DNA from: DASZIT01 sp963709665
Lineage (GTDB): Bacteria; Actinomycetota; Acidimicrobiia; Acidimicrobiales; RAAP-2
DNA length: 64,000 nucleotides
Direction of reading: 5' to 3'
NCBI GenBank assembly: GCA_963709665.1
Contig: CAVPWU010000001.1
Coordinates: forward strand, 124,001-188,000
Each line of letters opens with the position of its first letter. Position 1 is the first letter of the stretch. This document shows positions 52,489-61,192 of this stretch, piece by piece. The notes under the pieces are model-generated. The model did not search any database and had not been told where the DNA came from. It saw only the letters and a list, made by a program, of their open reading frames with translations. The position numbers and the translations under genes are program-made.

Positions 52489-52833
52489 ATGCCACAGGAA
52501 CAACCACGCAGGAGGCCGACCGCCCGGCGCTACTCGCCGGACGAGAAGGCCCAGGCCGTCCGTCTGGTCCGCCAGCTCCGGGCTGAGCTCGGGACCGATC
52601 ACGGCACCGTCAAGCGGGTGGCCGCCCAGCTCGGCTACGGCGTCGAGTCGGTGCGGAACTGGGTCCACCAGGCCGACGTCGACGAGGGGGTGACCGCCGG
52701 GGTCTCCACCGCCGAGGCGGAGCGGATCAAGGCCCTCGAGCAGGAGAACCGGGAGCTCAAGCGGTCCAACGAGATCCTGCGCCGGGCCTCGGCGTATTTC
52801 GCCCAGGCGGAGCTCGACCGCCCATGGAAGTGA
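52489..52833 (+). CDS. IS3-family transposase OrfA
   Basis: 114 residues from ATG 52489; a longer TTG start at 52453 is possible. ARRYSPDEKAQAVRLVRQLR and KRVAAQLGYGVESVRNWVHQ form the N-terminal helix-turn-helix that binds the element's ends; TAEAERIKALEQENRELKRS begins the leucine-zipper region, ending NEILRRASAYFAQAELDRPW, as in IS3 OrfA proteins. It overlaps OrfB by 10 nt in another frame, so an OrfAB fusion by frameshifting may be made, though no obvious slippery A-run is present. Confidence 0.93.
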   Translation: MPQEQPRRRPTARRYSPDEKAQAVRLVRQLRAELGTDHGTVKRVAAQLGYGVESVRNWVHQADVDEGVTAGVSTAEAERIKALEQENRELKRSNEILRRASAYFAQAELDRPWK

Positions 52834-53732
52834 TCGTCGGCTTCATCGACGAGAACCGTGACGAGCTGGGGGTCGAGCCCATCTGCCGGAACCTGCAGGT
52901 GGCCCCGAGCTCGTACTACGCCGCCAAGTCCCGGCCACCCTCGGCCCGGGCGATGCGGGATGCGGTGCTGCTGCCGGTCCTGCTGACGTTGTGGAAGGCC
53001 AACTACTCCGTCTACGGGGCCAGGAAGCTCTGGAAGACGGCCCGGCGGGCCGGGCACGACATCGGCCGGGACCAGGTGGCCCGGCTGATGCGCCAGGCCG
53101 GCATCCGGGGCGTCAAGCGGGGTCGACGGGTGATCACCACCCGACGAGACGACAAGGCGGCGCGATCACCGGACCTGGTCAAGCGCAACTTCACCGCCAC
53201 GGCTCCCAATCAGCTGTGGGTGACCGACCTGACCTACGTGCCCACCTGGTCGGGGGTGGCCTACACCTGCTTCATCGTCGACGCCTTCAGCCGGATGATC
53301 GTCGGCTGGCGGGTGGCCTCCACCATGCGCACCGAGATGGTCCTCGACGCCCTGGAGATGGCCCGGTGGTCGAGAGGCACCCGACTGGAGGGACTGGTGG
53401 CCCACTCGGACGCCGGCTCTCAATTCACATCCGTTCGCTACGGCGAGCGGCTGGCCGAGATCGGGGCGGTGCCCTCGATCGGCACTGTCGGGGATTCGTT
53501 CGACAATGCCCTGGCCGAATCGGTCAATGCTCTCTACAAGACCGAGTTGATCCGGGGCCCCTCACAAGGGCCCTGGAGGACCGTCGAGGACGTCGAGCTC
53601 GCCACCCTCGGGTGGGTCCACTGGCACAACAACGACCGGCTCCACGGCTACCTCGACGACGTGCCGCCGACCGAGTTCGAGGCGGCCTACGCTGCCCAAC
53701 AGACCGACCAGGAACTGGTTGGAATCCAATAG
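52824..53732 (+). CDS. IS3-family DDE transposase OrfB
   Basis: 302 residues. HTH_21 region (RNLQVAPSSYYAAKSRPPSA), then the integrase core: first Asp in NQLWVTDLTYVPTWSG, second in LVAHSDAGSQFTS, and Glu in SFDNALAESVNALYKTELI, the full DDE set. WRTVEDVELATLGWVHWHNN and RLHGYLDDVPPTEFEAAY close the protein as usual. Full-length and presumably active. Overlaps OrfA by 10 nt. Confidence 0.95.
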   Translation: MEVIVGFIDENRDELGVEPICRNLQVAPSSYYAAKSRPPSARAMRDAVLLPVLLTLWKANYSVYGARKLWKTARRAGHDIGRDQVARLMRQAGIRGVKRGRRVITTRRDDKAARSPDLVKRNFTATAPNQLWVTDLTYVPTWSGVAYTCFIVDAFSRMIVGWRVASTMRTEMVLDALEMARWSRGTRLEGLVAHSDAGSQFTSVRYGERLAEIGAVPSIGTVGDSFDNALAESVNALYKTELIRGPSQGPWRTVEDVELATLGWVHWHNNDRLHGYLDDVPPTEFEAAYAAQQTDQELVGIQ

Positions 53733-53763
53733 CCCGAGCCTCCATCAGACCCAGGGCGGATCA

Positions 53764-53999
53764 ACCGCGAGGGCACTCCTGGTTGGGATCTCGTGCACGT
53801 TCCTCTTTCGAGCCACCCGCGGCAAGGCCCAGGCAGGAAGCCACTCGTTAGGAAGCCAGTCGACCAGAGCCGACGGCAGGCACTTAGAGAGCTACCCCGT
53901 CTGGACCTCTAAACGCTACGAACAGGCCGAGCGTCTGCCAAGGAGTCTCAACCAGGCACTTTGATGACGCTGTGCCGTGCGGTCTGACACGATTGTTCA
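53764..53999. other. Gap after IS3; probably the displaced upstream end of IS110
   Basis: 236 nt without a convincing gene. If IS3 is removed, this DNA lies directly upstream of the IS110 transposase, where the bridge RNA and left end of IS110-group elements are found. Several short complementary stretches suggest structure, but I cannot define the element's outer end. Confidence 0.35.
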
Positions 54000-54488
54000 A
54001 TGGAACCTCAGGAGGCCGAGGCGGCAATCCGCCTGGCCGCACGGGAGTACGCCTCAGGGTCGGATAGCCCGCCCGTGATCTGGTCTGTCATGCACTCCAA
54101 CCTGACCGACCTTTGCCGAGACGAGCCGCTCGATGGCGACTTCCTCCGCCTGTTCCAAGCCCTGGAGCGTTGGGAGCAGTCCGTCTCCCCCGAGCGTGAA
54201 CGAGCAGAAGATGACATTCGGTCCATCGCTAGCAGTCTCGGCAAGATGCCCACTCATCCTGACTACTACGCCTCGGCGCAGAGCATCGCCGCCCAGCTTT
54301 TCGAGCGGGGCGAGTTCGACTGGAGCCGGGAGATCGAAGAGGCCATCGAGGGCGGCTCGACAGCCACCGAGATTCTGATGAGAGTCCGATTCGCTCTCCA
54401 ACGGCTCCTGCGATCTGGCCTGCCGACCGAGGCCGAGGAGATGGCGGCGCAGAGCTTGGTCGCTCAGTTGGATGAAGTGCTGCGATAG
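54000..54488 (+). CDS. Hypothetical protein, 162 aa
   Basis: Not recognised. A mainly helical, acidic soluble protein (ALERWEQSVSPERERAEDDI, LQRLLRSGLPTEAEEMAAQS). No catalytic or metal motif. The start is a plausible ATG; a strong hairpin follows the stop. Base composition is lower in G+C than in the chromosomal genes, consistent with accessory DNA. Confidence 0.6.
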   Translation: MEPQEAEAAIRLAAREYASGSDSPPVIWSVMHSNLTDLCRDEPLDGDFLRLFQALERWEQSVSPERERAEDDIRSIASSLGKMPTHPDYYASAQSIAAQLFERGEFDWSREIEEAIEGGSTATEILMRVRFALQRLLRSGLPTEAEEMAAQSLVAQLDEVLR

Positions 54489-54512
54489 AGGCCTTGGTAT
54501 CCCAGACCGCCG

Positions 54513-54537
54513 GGTGGTGGTCACGGGAGCCACCACC
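54513..54537 (+). terminator. Intrinsic terminator-like hairpin
   Basis: GGTGGTGG (54513-54520) and CCACCACC (54530-54537) form an 8-bp stem with a 9-nt loop, 25 nt after the stop of the 162-residue protein, followed by a weak T-rich stretch (CTTCTTT). Confidence 0.6.
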
Positions 54538-54810
54538 ACGGCCTTCTTTGCCTTCCACTCGCCAGCGGCAGGCTTCGGCACCTGCGCCTGACACTCGGGA
54601 ACGAGGGTACTGCCGAACCGTGGATTGCGCTGATTCGGCGGTGACCGACTTCCAGCGGGCTGTGTCGCTCGATGAACCCTCAGGTTCAGATGCCGATGTC
54701 TTGGACCAATACCCCCAAAGCACGGGCATGGCTGCAGGCTCTCGGTGTCTTTCCTGGACACAGGTAAGCTCCGCATCTACCTGGATGGCCGACAGATGGA
54801 GAGCACCTCA
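54538..54810. other. Intergenic region upstream of the kelch/propeller gene
   Basis: No gene seen. It must hold the promoter of the secreted protein at 54811; no clear -35/-10 pair is recognisable. Minus-strand frames here are continuations of shadows and show no protein character. Confidence 0.4.
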
Positions 54811-57803
54811 ATGAGGCACGGAAGGTCGAGTTCTTCGCTTCGTCTGGTTGTCGCAACAACGTGCTTACTCTCAGCGGGATTCTTCACCGTGTGCGCGGCA
54901 ACGCCGTCGCCCGCCAGTTCGGTGACATCCTCGACGAGCACCTGGGTTCAACAGACTTCGACCGGCCCTCAAGCCCGCTCCGGAGCCTCCATGGTCTTCG
55001 ATCCGACCACCGGAGACGTCGTGCTATTCGGCGGAAATTGCTCCTGCGCTCCGCTGCTCGATGATACGTGGACTTGGAATGGGTCCACCTGGACCGATGT
55101 ACAGCCTTCAAACAGCCCTCCGGGTCTCCAGAATGCTCCGTTCGTCTACGACAAAGCGCTGGGCATGGCAGTGCTGTTCGATGCGGGTGGTGACGCTTGG
55201 CTGTGGAGCGGTTCGAACTGGACCGAGGAGACCACCAACGTTCCGCTCAACCTAAGCAGCGGAGCCTCGGCCGCTTACGATGACACGGCCGGGGATGTCG
55301 TTGCCGTGACCGGCGGTCAAACCTGGACGTGGAACTCGGGTGGTTGGACACAGCAACACCCCACCTCCTCTCCGTCCGCACGCGAATTTGCGTCGATGGC
55401 CTTCGACGAATCGACCGGCACCGTCCTTCTGTACGGAGGAAGAATCCCCGGCGCTCCCACGGCCGACCAGTATCCCGGTGACACCTGGACATGGAACGAG
55501 TCCAACTGGGTCGAGGATCACCCGGCATCGTCTCCTCCGGCGCGGAGCAATGCCTCGATGTCGTTCGACCTTGCAACCAACAGCATGGTGCTCTTCGGGG
55601 GGAGACTTTGTACAACATCACCATGGGCGATACATGGGCGTGGGACGGATCGAGCTGGACGAATCAGAACCCTACGACCGCGCCCGGCGGTCGCAATTCG
55701 GCCGGTATGGCCTATGACGCGGTAAATGGCAATCTCCTGCTCTTCAGCGGGGCCTACGCCATCGGGGACACATGGGTGTTCAGTGTCACCAGCTGGAAAG
55801 GCTCTAACGCGACCACGCAACCACCCCCCCGAGCCGAATCCGCCATGGCCTATGACTCGGCGAACTCCACGGTGGTCATGTATGGCGGAATCGCCGACAA
55901 CGCCACGTACCTCGGAGATACCTGGTTGTGGAATGGGACTAACTGGGAGAATGCCACTCCATCAGCACCGGGATCGAGTCCCCCGGCGCGGCGTGGTGCT
56001 TCCATGGCGTTCGATCCGGCAACTGGCGACGCGGTGTTGTTCGGCGGCGACGCAAGCGGGGTCACAAATCAGACATGGACCTGGAACGGGAGCACGTGGA
56101 CCGAAGAATTCCCCACCACAAGTCCCTCACCCCGCATGGACTCATCCATGGCCTATGACCCGGTCACCGGAGACATCGTCCTGTTCGGCGGCGAGAACAG
56201 CGCCATGGCAGGACTTTCGGACACCTGGCTTTGGAATGGCAGCGACTGGACGGAAGCGTTGACCACCGGCCCAGCGGGGCGCCTCGACGCGCCAATGGCA
56301 TACGACAAAGCCACAGGAGAGGTCGTCCTCTTCGGAGGCGAGACCGCTATCACCAACGCCGGCTCACTTCTTGATGACACGTGGGACTGGACCGGAAGTG
56401 GGTGGACCGAGCAGAGCCCTTCGTCATCCCCTCCCCCCTCTGCCGGAGGATCGATGACCTACGACTCGGCGACCGGCAGCATGCTGCTCTTCGGGGGGTC
56501 GACCGCGTACCAGGGCAATGGACTGATCAACTCAGTCTGGGGCTGGAATGGAGCGAACTGGATGCTTCAGAGCCCCACCACGAGTCCTCCGGCCAGACTC
56601 GACGCGTCGATGACGTTCGACGAATCAAAGAATCGAATCGTTCTGTTCGGCGGCGACCCCGGTTCGTCGGCGGAGACAGGTCAGCTTCTTGGACCATTTC
56701 TCGGCGACACCTGGACCTATTTCACGCCGGCGCCACCATCCGGGCCCGTTATCACGTCGGTCACGACTTCGGGCCAGTCCGCGACGGTCGACTGGTCCGT
56801 ACCAAGGGACTCGGGTAGCAGCAGCATCGGTTCCTACCTCGTGACGCGCTATGTCGGTGGCAGTGCGCAGACCCCGGTGTCGGTGGGCAACGTCAGCAGC
56901 ACGACGATCGACAACCTCCTGCCCTCGACCGCGTACACCTTCACGGTCACTGCGGAGAACGGAGAAGGGGCCGGTCCAGCGTCCCAGCCATCCGCTCCGG
57001 TCACCACGATGGGCCTCCCGTCACCTGGCTGGAGCCTCCCGTCACCTGACGGCAACGGCTACTGGCTGGTGGCCAGTGACGGGGGGATCTTCGCCTACGG
57101 CGACGCCGGCTTCTACGGCTCGGCGGGCGCCATGGCGCTCAACAAGCCGATCGTGGGCATGGCGACCACCCCTGACGGCAAGGGCTACTGGCTGGTGGCC
57201 AGCGACGGGGGGATCTTCGCCTACGGCGACGCCGGCTTCTACGGGTCCACCGGAAGTCTCACCCTCAACAAGCCGATCGTGGGCATGGCGACCACCCCTG
57301 ACGGCAAGGGCTACTGGCTGGTGGCCAGTGACGGGGGGATCTTCGCCTACGGCGACGCCGGCTTCTACGGGTCCACCGGAAGTCTCACCCTCAACAAGCC
57401 GATCGTGGGCATGGCGACCACCCCTGACGGCAAGGGCTACTGGCTGGTGGCCAGTGACGGGGGGATCTTCGCCTACGGCGACGCCGGCTTCTACGGGTCC
57501 ACCGGAAGTCTCACCCTCAACAAGCCGATCGTGGGCATGGCGACCACCCCTGACGGCAAGGGCTACTGGCTGGTGGCCAGTGACGGGGGGATCTTCGCCT
57601 ACGGCGACGCCGGCTTCTACGGGTCCACCGGAAGTCTCACCCTCAACAAGCCGATCGTGGGCATGGCGACCACCCCTGACGGCAAGGGCTACTGGCTGGT
57701 GGCCAGCGACGGGGGGATCTTCGCCTACGGCGATGGCGGCTTCTACGGCTCGGCGGGCGCCATGGCGCTCAACAAGCCGATCGTGGGCCTGGCAGGAGCC
57801 TGA
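54811..57803 (+). pseudogene. Secreted kelch/fibronectin/beta-propeller-repeat protein, interrupted by a one-base frameshift
   Basis: Starts MRHGRSSSSLRLVVATTCLL with a signal peptide. Kelch-like repeats follow (pattern DTWTWNGS.W and ...GDVVLFGG), then a fibronectin type III domain near nt 56745-57010 (GPVITSVTTSGQSATVDWSV), then six 42-residue YWLVASDGGIFAYGDAGFYG repeats. The frame breaks at G6 (55597-55602): upstream the frame runs MVLFGGRL, downstream the same motif continues as GGETLYNITMGDTWAW. One extra G restores a protein of about 997 residues. The exact join inside a homopolymer suggests phase variation, a sequencing error or a very recent mutation rather than decay. Expected at the cell surface. 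Confidence 0.85.
57051..57800 (+). repeat. Six tandem 126-bp repeats encoding YWLVASDGG propeller blades
   Basis: The unit begins at 57051 and recurs every 126 bp. The four inner units are nearly identical at DNA level; the first and last share the SAGAMALNKP variant, and the last ends early at the stop. The near-identity indicates recent duplication or gene conversion, and makes the region prone to copy-number change. Confidence 0.93.
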
Positions 57804-57911
57804 ATACGTCTGAGCGGGCTGATCAGAAATCGACGGGCCGCTCGTCCAAGCCGCTGTGCTTGCTGGAGTTGGATTCGCGCTGCAGGAACATCTGCATCCA
57901 GACGTACCCTG

Positions 57912-57939
57912 CACTATCCCTGATCGCCGGGAGAGTGAC
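57912..57939 (+). repeat. Array hairpin repeat, copy A
   Basis: Core ATCGCCGGGAG with short arms CACT (57912-57915) and AGTG (57934-57937), and GTGAC at the end. It lies between the propeller gene and the small gene at 57995. One of five similar copies, all reading the same way on the plus strand. Confidence 0.6.
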
Positions 57940-57994
57940 CGGTTTGGGCCCGCCCGGGTACTTGGTTCCGGGTGTTTCTAACTATCCTTCGACG

Positions 57995-58282
57995 ATGGTC
58001 GATCAAGCGTCCATCCGAATCATTAGAACGGGCCCGAACGTCTGGGATTTCCTTGCCTACCTTCTCTGGCCACCTGCCTACGGAGTTGTCATTGACGGAG
58101 CGGTTGCCGGGGAAGTCTCTATGGCCCACGACTTTGCGTTCGACGTGTCTCCTGGGCACCACGAGGTCGAGGTCACGTCGTTCGGGCGTCGGTCACAAAG
58201 ACGAGTCGTAGCTGTCGAAGGCGGGAGCGAGGTCGCTCTCACCTGCCATACCACTTGGTTCGCGTACATCAGCCTTAAGTGA
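57995..58282 (+). CDS. Hypothetical protein, 95 aa
   Basis: Start ATG 57995 (MVDQASIRIIRTG) is preferred over an upstream start because the longer frame reads through array repeat A. It has one hydrophobic stretch (FLAYLLWPPAYGVVIDG) and a beta-rich remainder (AFDVSPGHHEVEVTSFGRRS, VVAVEGGSEVALTCHT), reminiscent of small PEGA-like or surface beta-sandwich domains that close with the GxHxVEV pattern. No firm family. Single-gene unit between repeats A and B, with the convergent DUF5990 gene. Confidence 0.5.
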   Translation: MVDQASIRIIRTGPNVWDFLAYLLWPPAYGVVIDGAVAGEVSMAHDFAFDVSPGHHEVEVTSFGRRSQRRVVAVEGGSEVALTCHTTWFAYISLK

Positions 58283-58335
58283 ATCCCTCGGTACATGACG
58301 AACGCCCCTGCCCCCGACCGCCGGCTCTGCCGCAC

Positions 58336-58794
58336 TCATGCGGTGACGGCCGTCCACTCGATCAACGGTGGCCGCACTGCTGCGCAGGTCGGATTTCCCT
58401 TCGGATCGGTGAGACCCAACCTGCCAACGAGCATGCCCGATTTCCGAGCTGCCGCCATCACGTCAGCAGGGATGCCGTCAAACATGAGCTTGGCCCGCCT
58501 GAACATCTGAAAGCTCCCCGGTTCTTCGACGACGACCCACGACAGATAGATGAATCGGCCTCCGGGCGGACCTGAAATGTAGGGACCTCGGTAGTCGGCG
58601 ACCTCTGAAGCCACGGGTGTCGCCTCTAGCTCCCAGACGACCGACTGCACGTCAGCGCTCACCTGACCCATCAGCTCACCCGGTTTGTTCTTGCGCTGGA
58701 CACCCACCTCGATCCCGTGGTGGCCACCCGGACGCTCAGGTGATGGCCCGCACGATCGGCCAGGTAGGTCGTGCGCTTCGATGCGGATGATCAT
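58336..58794 (-). CDS. DUF5990 family protein
   Basis: 152 residues from ATG 58794 (MIIRIEAHDLPGRSCG). VGVQRKNKPGELMGQVSADV, YRGPYISGPPGGRFIYLSW and GSFQMFRRAKLMFDGIPADV fit DUF5990, a widespread small soluble family of unknown role in actinobacteria. An upstream in-frame start would add only ten residues. It lies convergent with the 95-residue gene, and its upstream side abuts array repeat B. Confidence 0.7.
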   Translation of the reverse strand: MIIRIEAHDLPGRSCGPSPERPGGHHGIEVGVQRKNKPGELMGQVSADVQSVVWELEATPVASEVADYRGPYISGPPGGRFIYLSWVVVEEPGSFQMFRRAKLMFDGIPADVMAAARKSGMLVGRLGLTDPKGNPTCAAVRPPLIEWTAVTA

Positions 58795-58816
58795 GTCAAC
58801 AGTATGCGTTTCACCT

Positions 58817-58838
58817 GCCACCTATCGCCGGGAGTGAG
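58817..58838 (+). repeat. Array hairpin repeat, copy B
   Basis: Core CTATCGCCGGGAG; arms CAC (58819-58821) and GTG (58834-58836). Located just upstream of the minus-strand DUF5990 gene, showing that the repeat's orientation does not follow gene direction. Confidence 0.65.
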
Positions 58839-58839
58839 C

Positions 58840-59022
58840 TCACACGTTTGGCGAAGGTGGATCTCCCGATGCTTCTGACTGAATCTGGTCAATCATGACG
58901 ATTTTCGGACTCGTCGACCAGTGGTCGTCAGCTCTCATCTTGGCCTGGAACATCGCGCCAACGCCGAGCAACGCCGGAGCAAGGATCAGCTTCGTGAAGT
59001 GGAAGGCTCGACTGAAGATCAC
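58840..59022 (-). CDS. Possible small membrane protein, 60 aa
   Basis: From a GTG at 59022: one hydrophobic segment (LILAPALLGVGAMFQAK) and a polar tail (DDHWSTSPKIVMIDQIQSEA). Composition is protein-like, but there is no clear RBS and the end abuts repeat B. Kept as a tentative gene. Confidence 0.3.
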   Translation of the reverse strand: MIFSRAFHFTKLILAPALLGVGAMFQAKMRADDHWSTSPKIVMIDQIQSEASGDPPSPNV

Positions 59023-59168
59023 CAGGCGATGCTAGTGATCGAAACCCGTTGAACGCCCGTCACGGTCAGGACCCCGAAGCAGCACCCTGCCCCCGTACGC
59101 CGGGACCGTGAACCCACTGCGCGACCTATGCTCCAGTCGATCTGACGATTCCGAACCACCGGTCAACT

Positions 59169-59660
59169 TCAGGCAGGAACCAGGCTTTCTTCGGGCGGCG
59201 ACGGGCTGAGAGGCACGGCACCGACTGCGGATGACGCACCCCAGTAGGCAATGGCGCCCAGCAGCAAGCCGAAGGACTCGAATCCGTAGGACGCAGCGGC
59301 CACGATGGTGGTGCGACCGTCGTAGGGCCGAGTGAATGCCAGGTTGGACCAGTAGTAGCTGATAGCTGCCAGACCCAAGGCCAGGCAGAGATTGCCCAGA
59401 GCGAAGAGCCTCAATACTCCCGTCATACCCGCCAGCGGGTGTTGGGACCTTTCGATCCATCTGAATAGCGACCACGACGCAACTGCGAGAATGGCATAGC
59501 CGACACTGCTGGCGATGCCGAAGATCAGATTCGACCGAATCCCACCAACAAATGAAAAGCGGTCGTGCCAGACGAGTGCGGTGTATCCGATCCACCCGAC
59601 TGCGACGATGATGAATCCGCCGACCACGACCCAGCGTTGCCATCTCAGCGAGTACGTCAT
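59169..59660 (-). CDS. Four-span membrane protein, unknown function
   Basis: 163 residues. Four hydrophobic segments (VVVGGFIIVAVGWIGYTALV, LIFGIASSVGYAILAVASW, LRLFALGNLCLALGLAAISY, ASYGFESFGLLLGAIAYWGA) and a short Pro/Ser tail. No family recognised. Its upstream side faces repeat C at 59701-59724. Confidence 0.65.
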   Translation of the reverse strand: MTYSLRWQRWVVVGGFIIVAVGWIGYTALVWHDRFSFVGGIRSNLIFGIASSVGYAILAVASWSLFRWIERSQHPLAGMTGVLRLFALGNLCLALGLAAISYYWSNLAFTRPYDGRTTIVAAASYGFESFGLLLGAIAYWGASSAVGAVPLSPSPPEESLVPA

Positions 59661-59700
59661 GACCGGAGCCTACGCAGGAGGCGAAATCTTCGCGGGCCGT

Positions 59701-59724
59701 GTCACCTATCGCCGGGAGAGTGAC
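59701..59724 (+). repeat. Array hairpin repeat, copy C
   Basis: Best copy: GTCAC (59701-59705), core CTATCGCCGGGAGA, GTGAC (59720-59724), giving perfect 5-bp arms. Lies between two minus-strand genes. Confidence 0.7.
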
Positions 59725-59765
59725 CCACTGCGGCACTTCTGCCGCACCTCCCCGACCCCTCCATC

Positions 59766-60551
59766 TCAAGGAGCGGCCAGCCACGCATACCGGATACCGA
59801 TGGCCAGGACGAGAAGCCCCAGCAGTCGGCGGATTAGTGACTCAGGCAGTCGTGGCTGAAGCCGAGCGCCTGTATATCCACCAACAAGTCCACCAACTCC
59901 GAGTGCGATCCCAACTCCCCAGTCAGGTGCGACGGAGCCGTGGTGGTGAACTGAGAGCAGCAGGAAGGTCGCCACTCCGGCCACGGATGTGACGAAGGTC
60001 GATGCCAGCGTGGCTGGGGCCACCTCGGAGGGCGAGCGCCCTGATCCGATGAGTAACGGTGCCAGGATCGACCCGCCGCCGATCCCGTAGATACCGCCCA
60101 CGACACCCACGATTGCCGCAGCAATACCGATGACTGCCGCCGACAGTCGCACCGTTCTTCTGAGCACCCTGCGGTCGAGAATGAGCCAGCCACCGAGCGG
60201 GACCAGCACCGCGGCGATCACCACATCGAAGGCGACCGCTCCGGGCAGCAACTCCACACGGATGATCGAGCCGATGATGACCCCTGGCAGGGTGCCCAGA
60301 ACCAGCAACCGGGTCAACCGGCCACCCGTCTGACCTTGCCGCCAGTAGCGATAAAGGGCACCCGGTGTCGCCACGACGTTGTAAAGGAGATTCGTCGGCG
60401 TCACCGAGGGGCTTGGCGTGCCGAGTACCCCGACCTGGAACGGCAGGAGCAGTACCGCACCTGACACCCCGGCCGGGCTCGCCACGGTCGCCACGGTGAA
60501 CGATGCCGCCAATGCAGCGACGTAGACCCAGGCTCCCGTCAGCACCCGCAC
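59766..60551 (-). CDS. TauE/SafE (TSUP) family membrane permease
   Basis: 261 residues from GTG 60551 with eight hydrophobic segments. Conserved family points: an N-terminal ASPAGVSGAVLLLPFQVGVL, the mid-protein GVVGGIYGIGGGSILAPLLI, and ALGVGGLVGGYTGARLQPRL. TSUP proteins export organosulfur compounds or sulfite, or move other small anions; the substrate here is unknown. No sulfur gene is adjacent within the array. Confidence 0.9.
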   Translation of the reverse strand: MRVLTGAWVYVAALAASFTVATVASPAGVSGAVLLLPFQVGVLGTPSPSVTPTNLLYNVVATPGALYRYWRQGQTGGRLTRLLVLGTLPGVIIGSIIRVELLPGAVAFDVVIAAVLVPLGGWLILDRRVLRRTVRLSAAVIGIAAAIVGVVGGIYGIGGGSILAPLLIGSGRSPSEVAPATLASTFVTSVAGVATFLLLSVHHHGSVAPDWGVGIALGVGGLVGGYTGARLQPRLPESLIRRLLGLLVLAIGIRYAWLAAP

Positions 60552-60653
60552 ACCGTACCGGTTAGGCCCCTATGGACCTGTTGGCACGGTTTCTCTAAAC
60601 GCCGGCTCAGCGGCGGTTGTCGACCGGGACCGATCGGCACTTCGAGGATGCGA

Positions 60654-61121
60654 CTAACGCAGCTCCAAAGCTTTGGCGCTGGCGATCCTGTGGACCTGGG
60701 CCACGAGTCGGTCCGTCCTGCGACTCATGGTCCCAAGGGTGAAGGCAGTCGTCTTGGAGCGGGGCCTGCAATAGCAATTGAGCCGCACGACCGTGGGATC
60801 GAGTTGGGTCAGAAAAATGCCGACTTGGGAGCCATATGCGCCTAGGTGCGTTCCGGTCCAGCCAGTGGCGGACCACGTATTGCGATCGACAACAACACCG
60901 GATCCCTTGATCGCAACGATCGCCGCACCAGCAAGATCCAGCGAAGCGTCTGGCCCGCTCGCGAGATCGACGACCCGTGTGGAAACGCACCGACCAGACC
61001 ATGGGGGGCCAACGTCGACGCCATGCTCCTCAAGTGTGCGCCGATCCCTCTTGGTTCTGAGGATCTGCGCGATTGCGCTCCCGATAAGGAGACCTACAAC
61101 GAGGGCAACGATCAGTACCAT
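60654..61121 (-). CDS. Hypothetical protein with N-terminal membrane anchor, 155 aa
   Basis: One membrane segment (MVLIVALVVGLLIGSAIAQI), a basic RTKRDRRTLEEHG turn, then a soluble beta-rich domain (WSGRCVSTRVVDLASGPDAS, WTGTHLGAYGSQVGIFLTQL) with CYC near residue 117. Topology suggests a cytoplasmic or surface domain tethered to the membrane. Family unknown. Upstream lies repeat D. Confidence 0.6.
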   Translation of the reverse strand: MVLIVALVVGLLIGSAIAQILRTKRDRRTLEEHGVDVGPPWSGRCVSTRVVDLASGPDASLDLAGAAIVAIKGSGVVVDRNTWSATGWTGTHLGAYGSQVGIFLTQLDPTVVRLNCYCRPRSKTTAFTLGTMSRRTDRLVAQVHRIASAKALELR

Positions 61122-61136
61122 GGCGTGCCGATAATG

Positions 61137-61158
61137 CCACTAATCGCCGGGAGGGTGG
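61137..61158 (+). repeat. Array hairpin repeat, copy D
   Basis: Arms CCAC (61137-61140) and GTGG (61155-61158) around TAATCGCCGGGAGG. Compared with copy C both arms have changed together, keeping the pairing. It lies between divergent genes. Confidence 0.65.
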
Positions 61159-61192
61159 GACGATCGAGGGGTGCATCCCTACACTCTTCGGC

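Larger units (their letters stand above)
52435..53763 (+). mobile_element. Complete IS3-family insertion sequence with 4-bp target duplication
   Basis: TGATTCGCCCTGGGT (52435-52449) and the inverse of TGATCCGCCCTGGGT (53749-53763) are terminal inverted repeats with one mismatch; similarity continues to about 28 bp. ACCG flanks both sides (52431-52434 and 53764-53767), a 4-bp target duplication. The element is 1329 bp and contains orfA and orfB intact. The clean ends and duplication point to a fairly recent insertion. Confidence 0.92.
41634..53999. mobile_element. Integrative mobilizable/conjugative element inserted at tRNA-Arg (right end not located)
   Basis: The left boundary is set by the tRNA 3' end; contents are integrase, excisionase-like HTH protein, AbiE toxin-antitoxin, MobF relaxase with candidate oriT, and two insertion sequences. 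No copy of the tRNA 3' end was found downstream in the window, so the true right end is unknown and may lie past 64000; the end given here is only where element-type genes stop. No coupling protein or type IV secretion genes are seen, so in-window content supports mobilization rather than self-transfer. Confidence 0.6.

Noticed and set aside
42936..53999. Whole element as a self-transmissible conjugative element
   Set aside because: No type IV coupling protein or secretion genes are visible; only mobilization can be supported unless they lie beyond the window.
54503..54537. CCGCCGGGTGGTGG sequence looked like a sixth array hairpin repeat
   Set aside because: Only CCGCCGGGTG matches the core; the pairing here is a separate strong GGTGGTGG/CCACCACC terminator stem after a gene.
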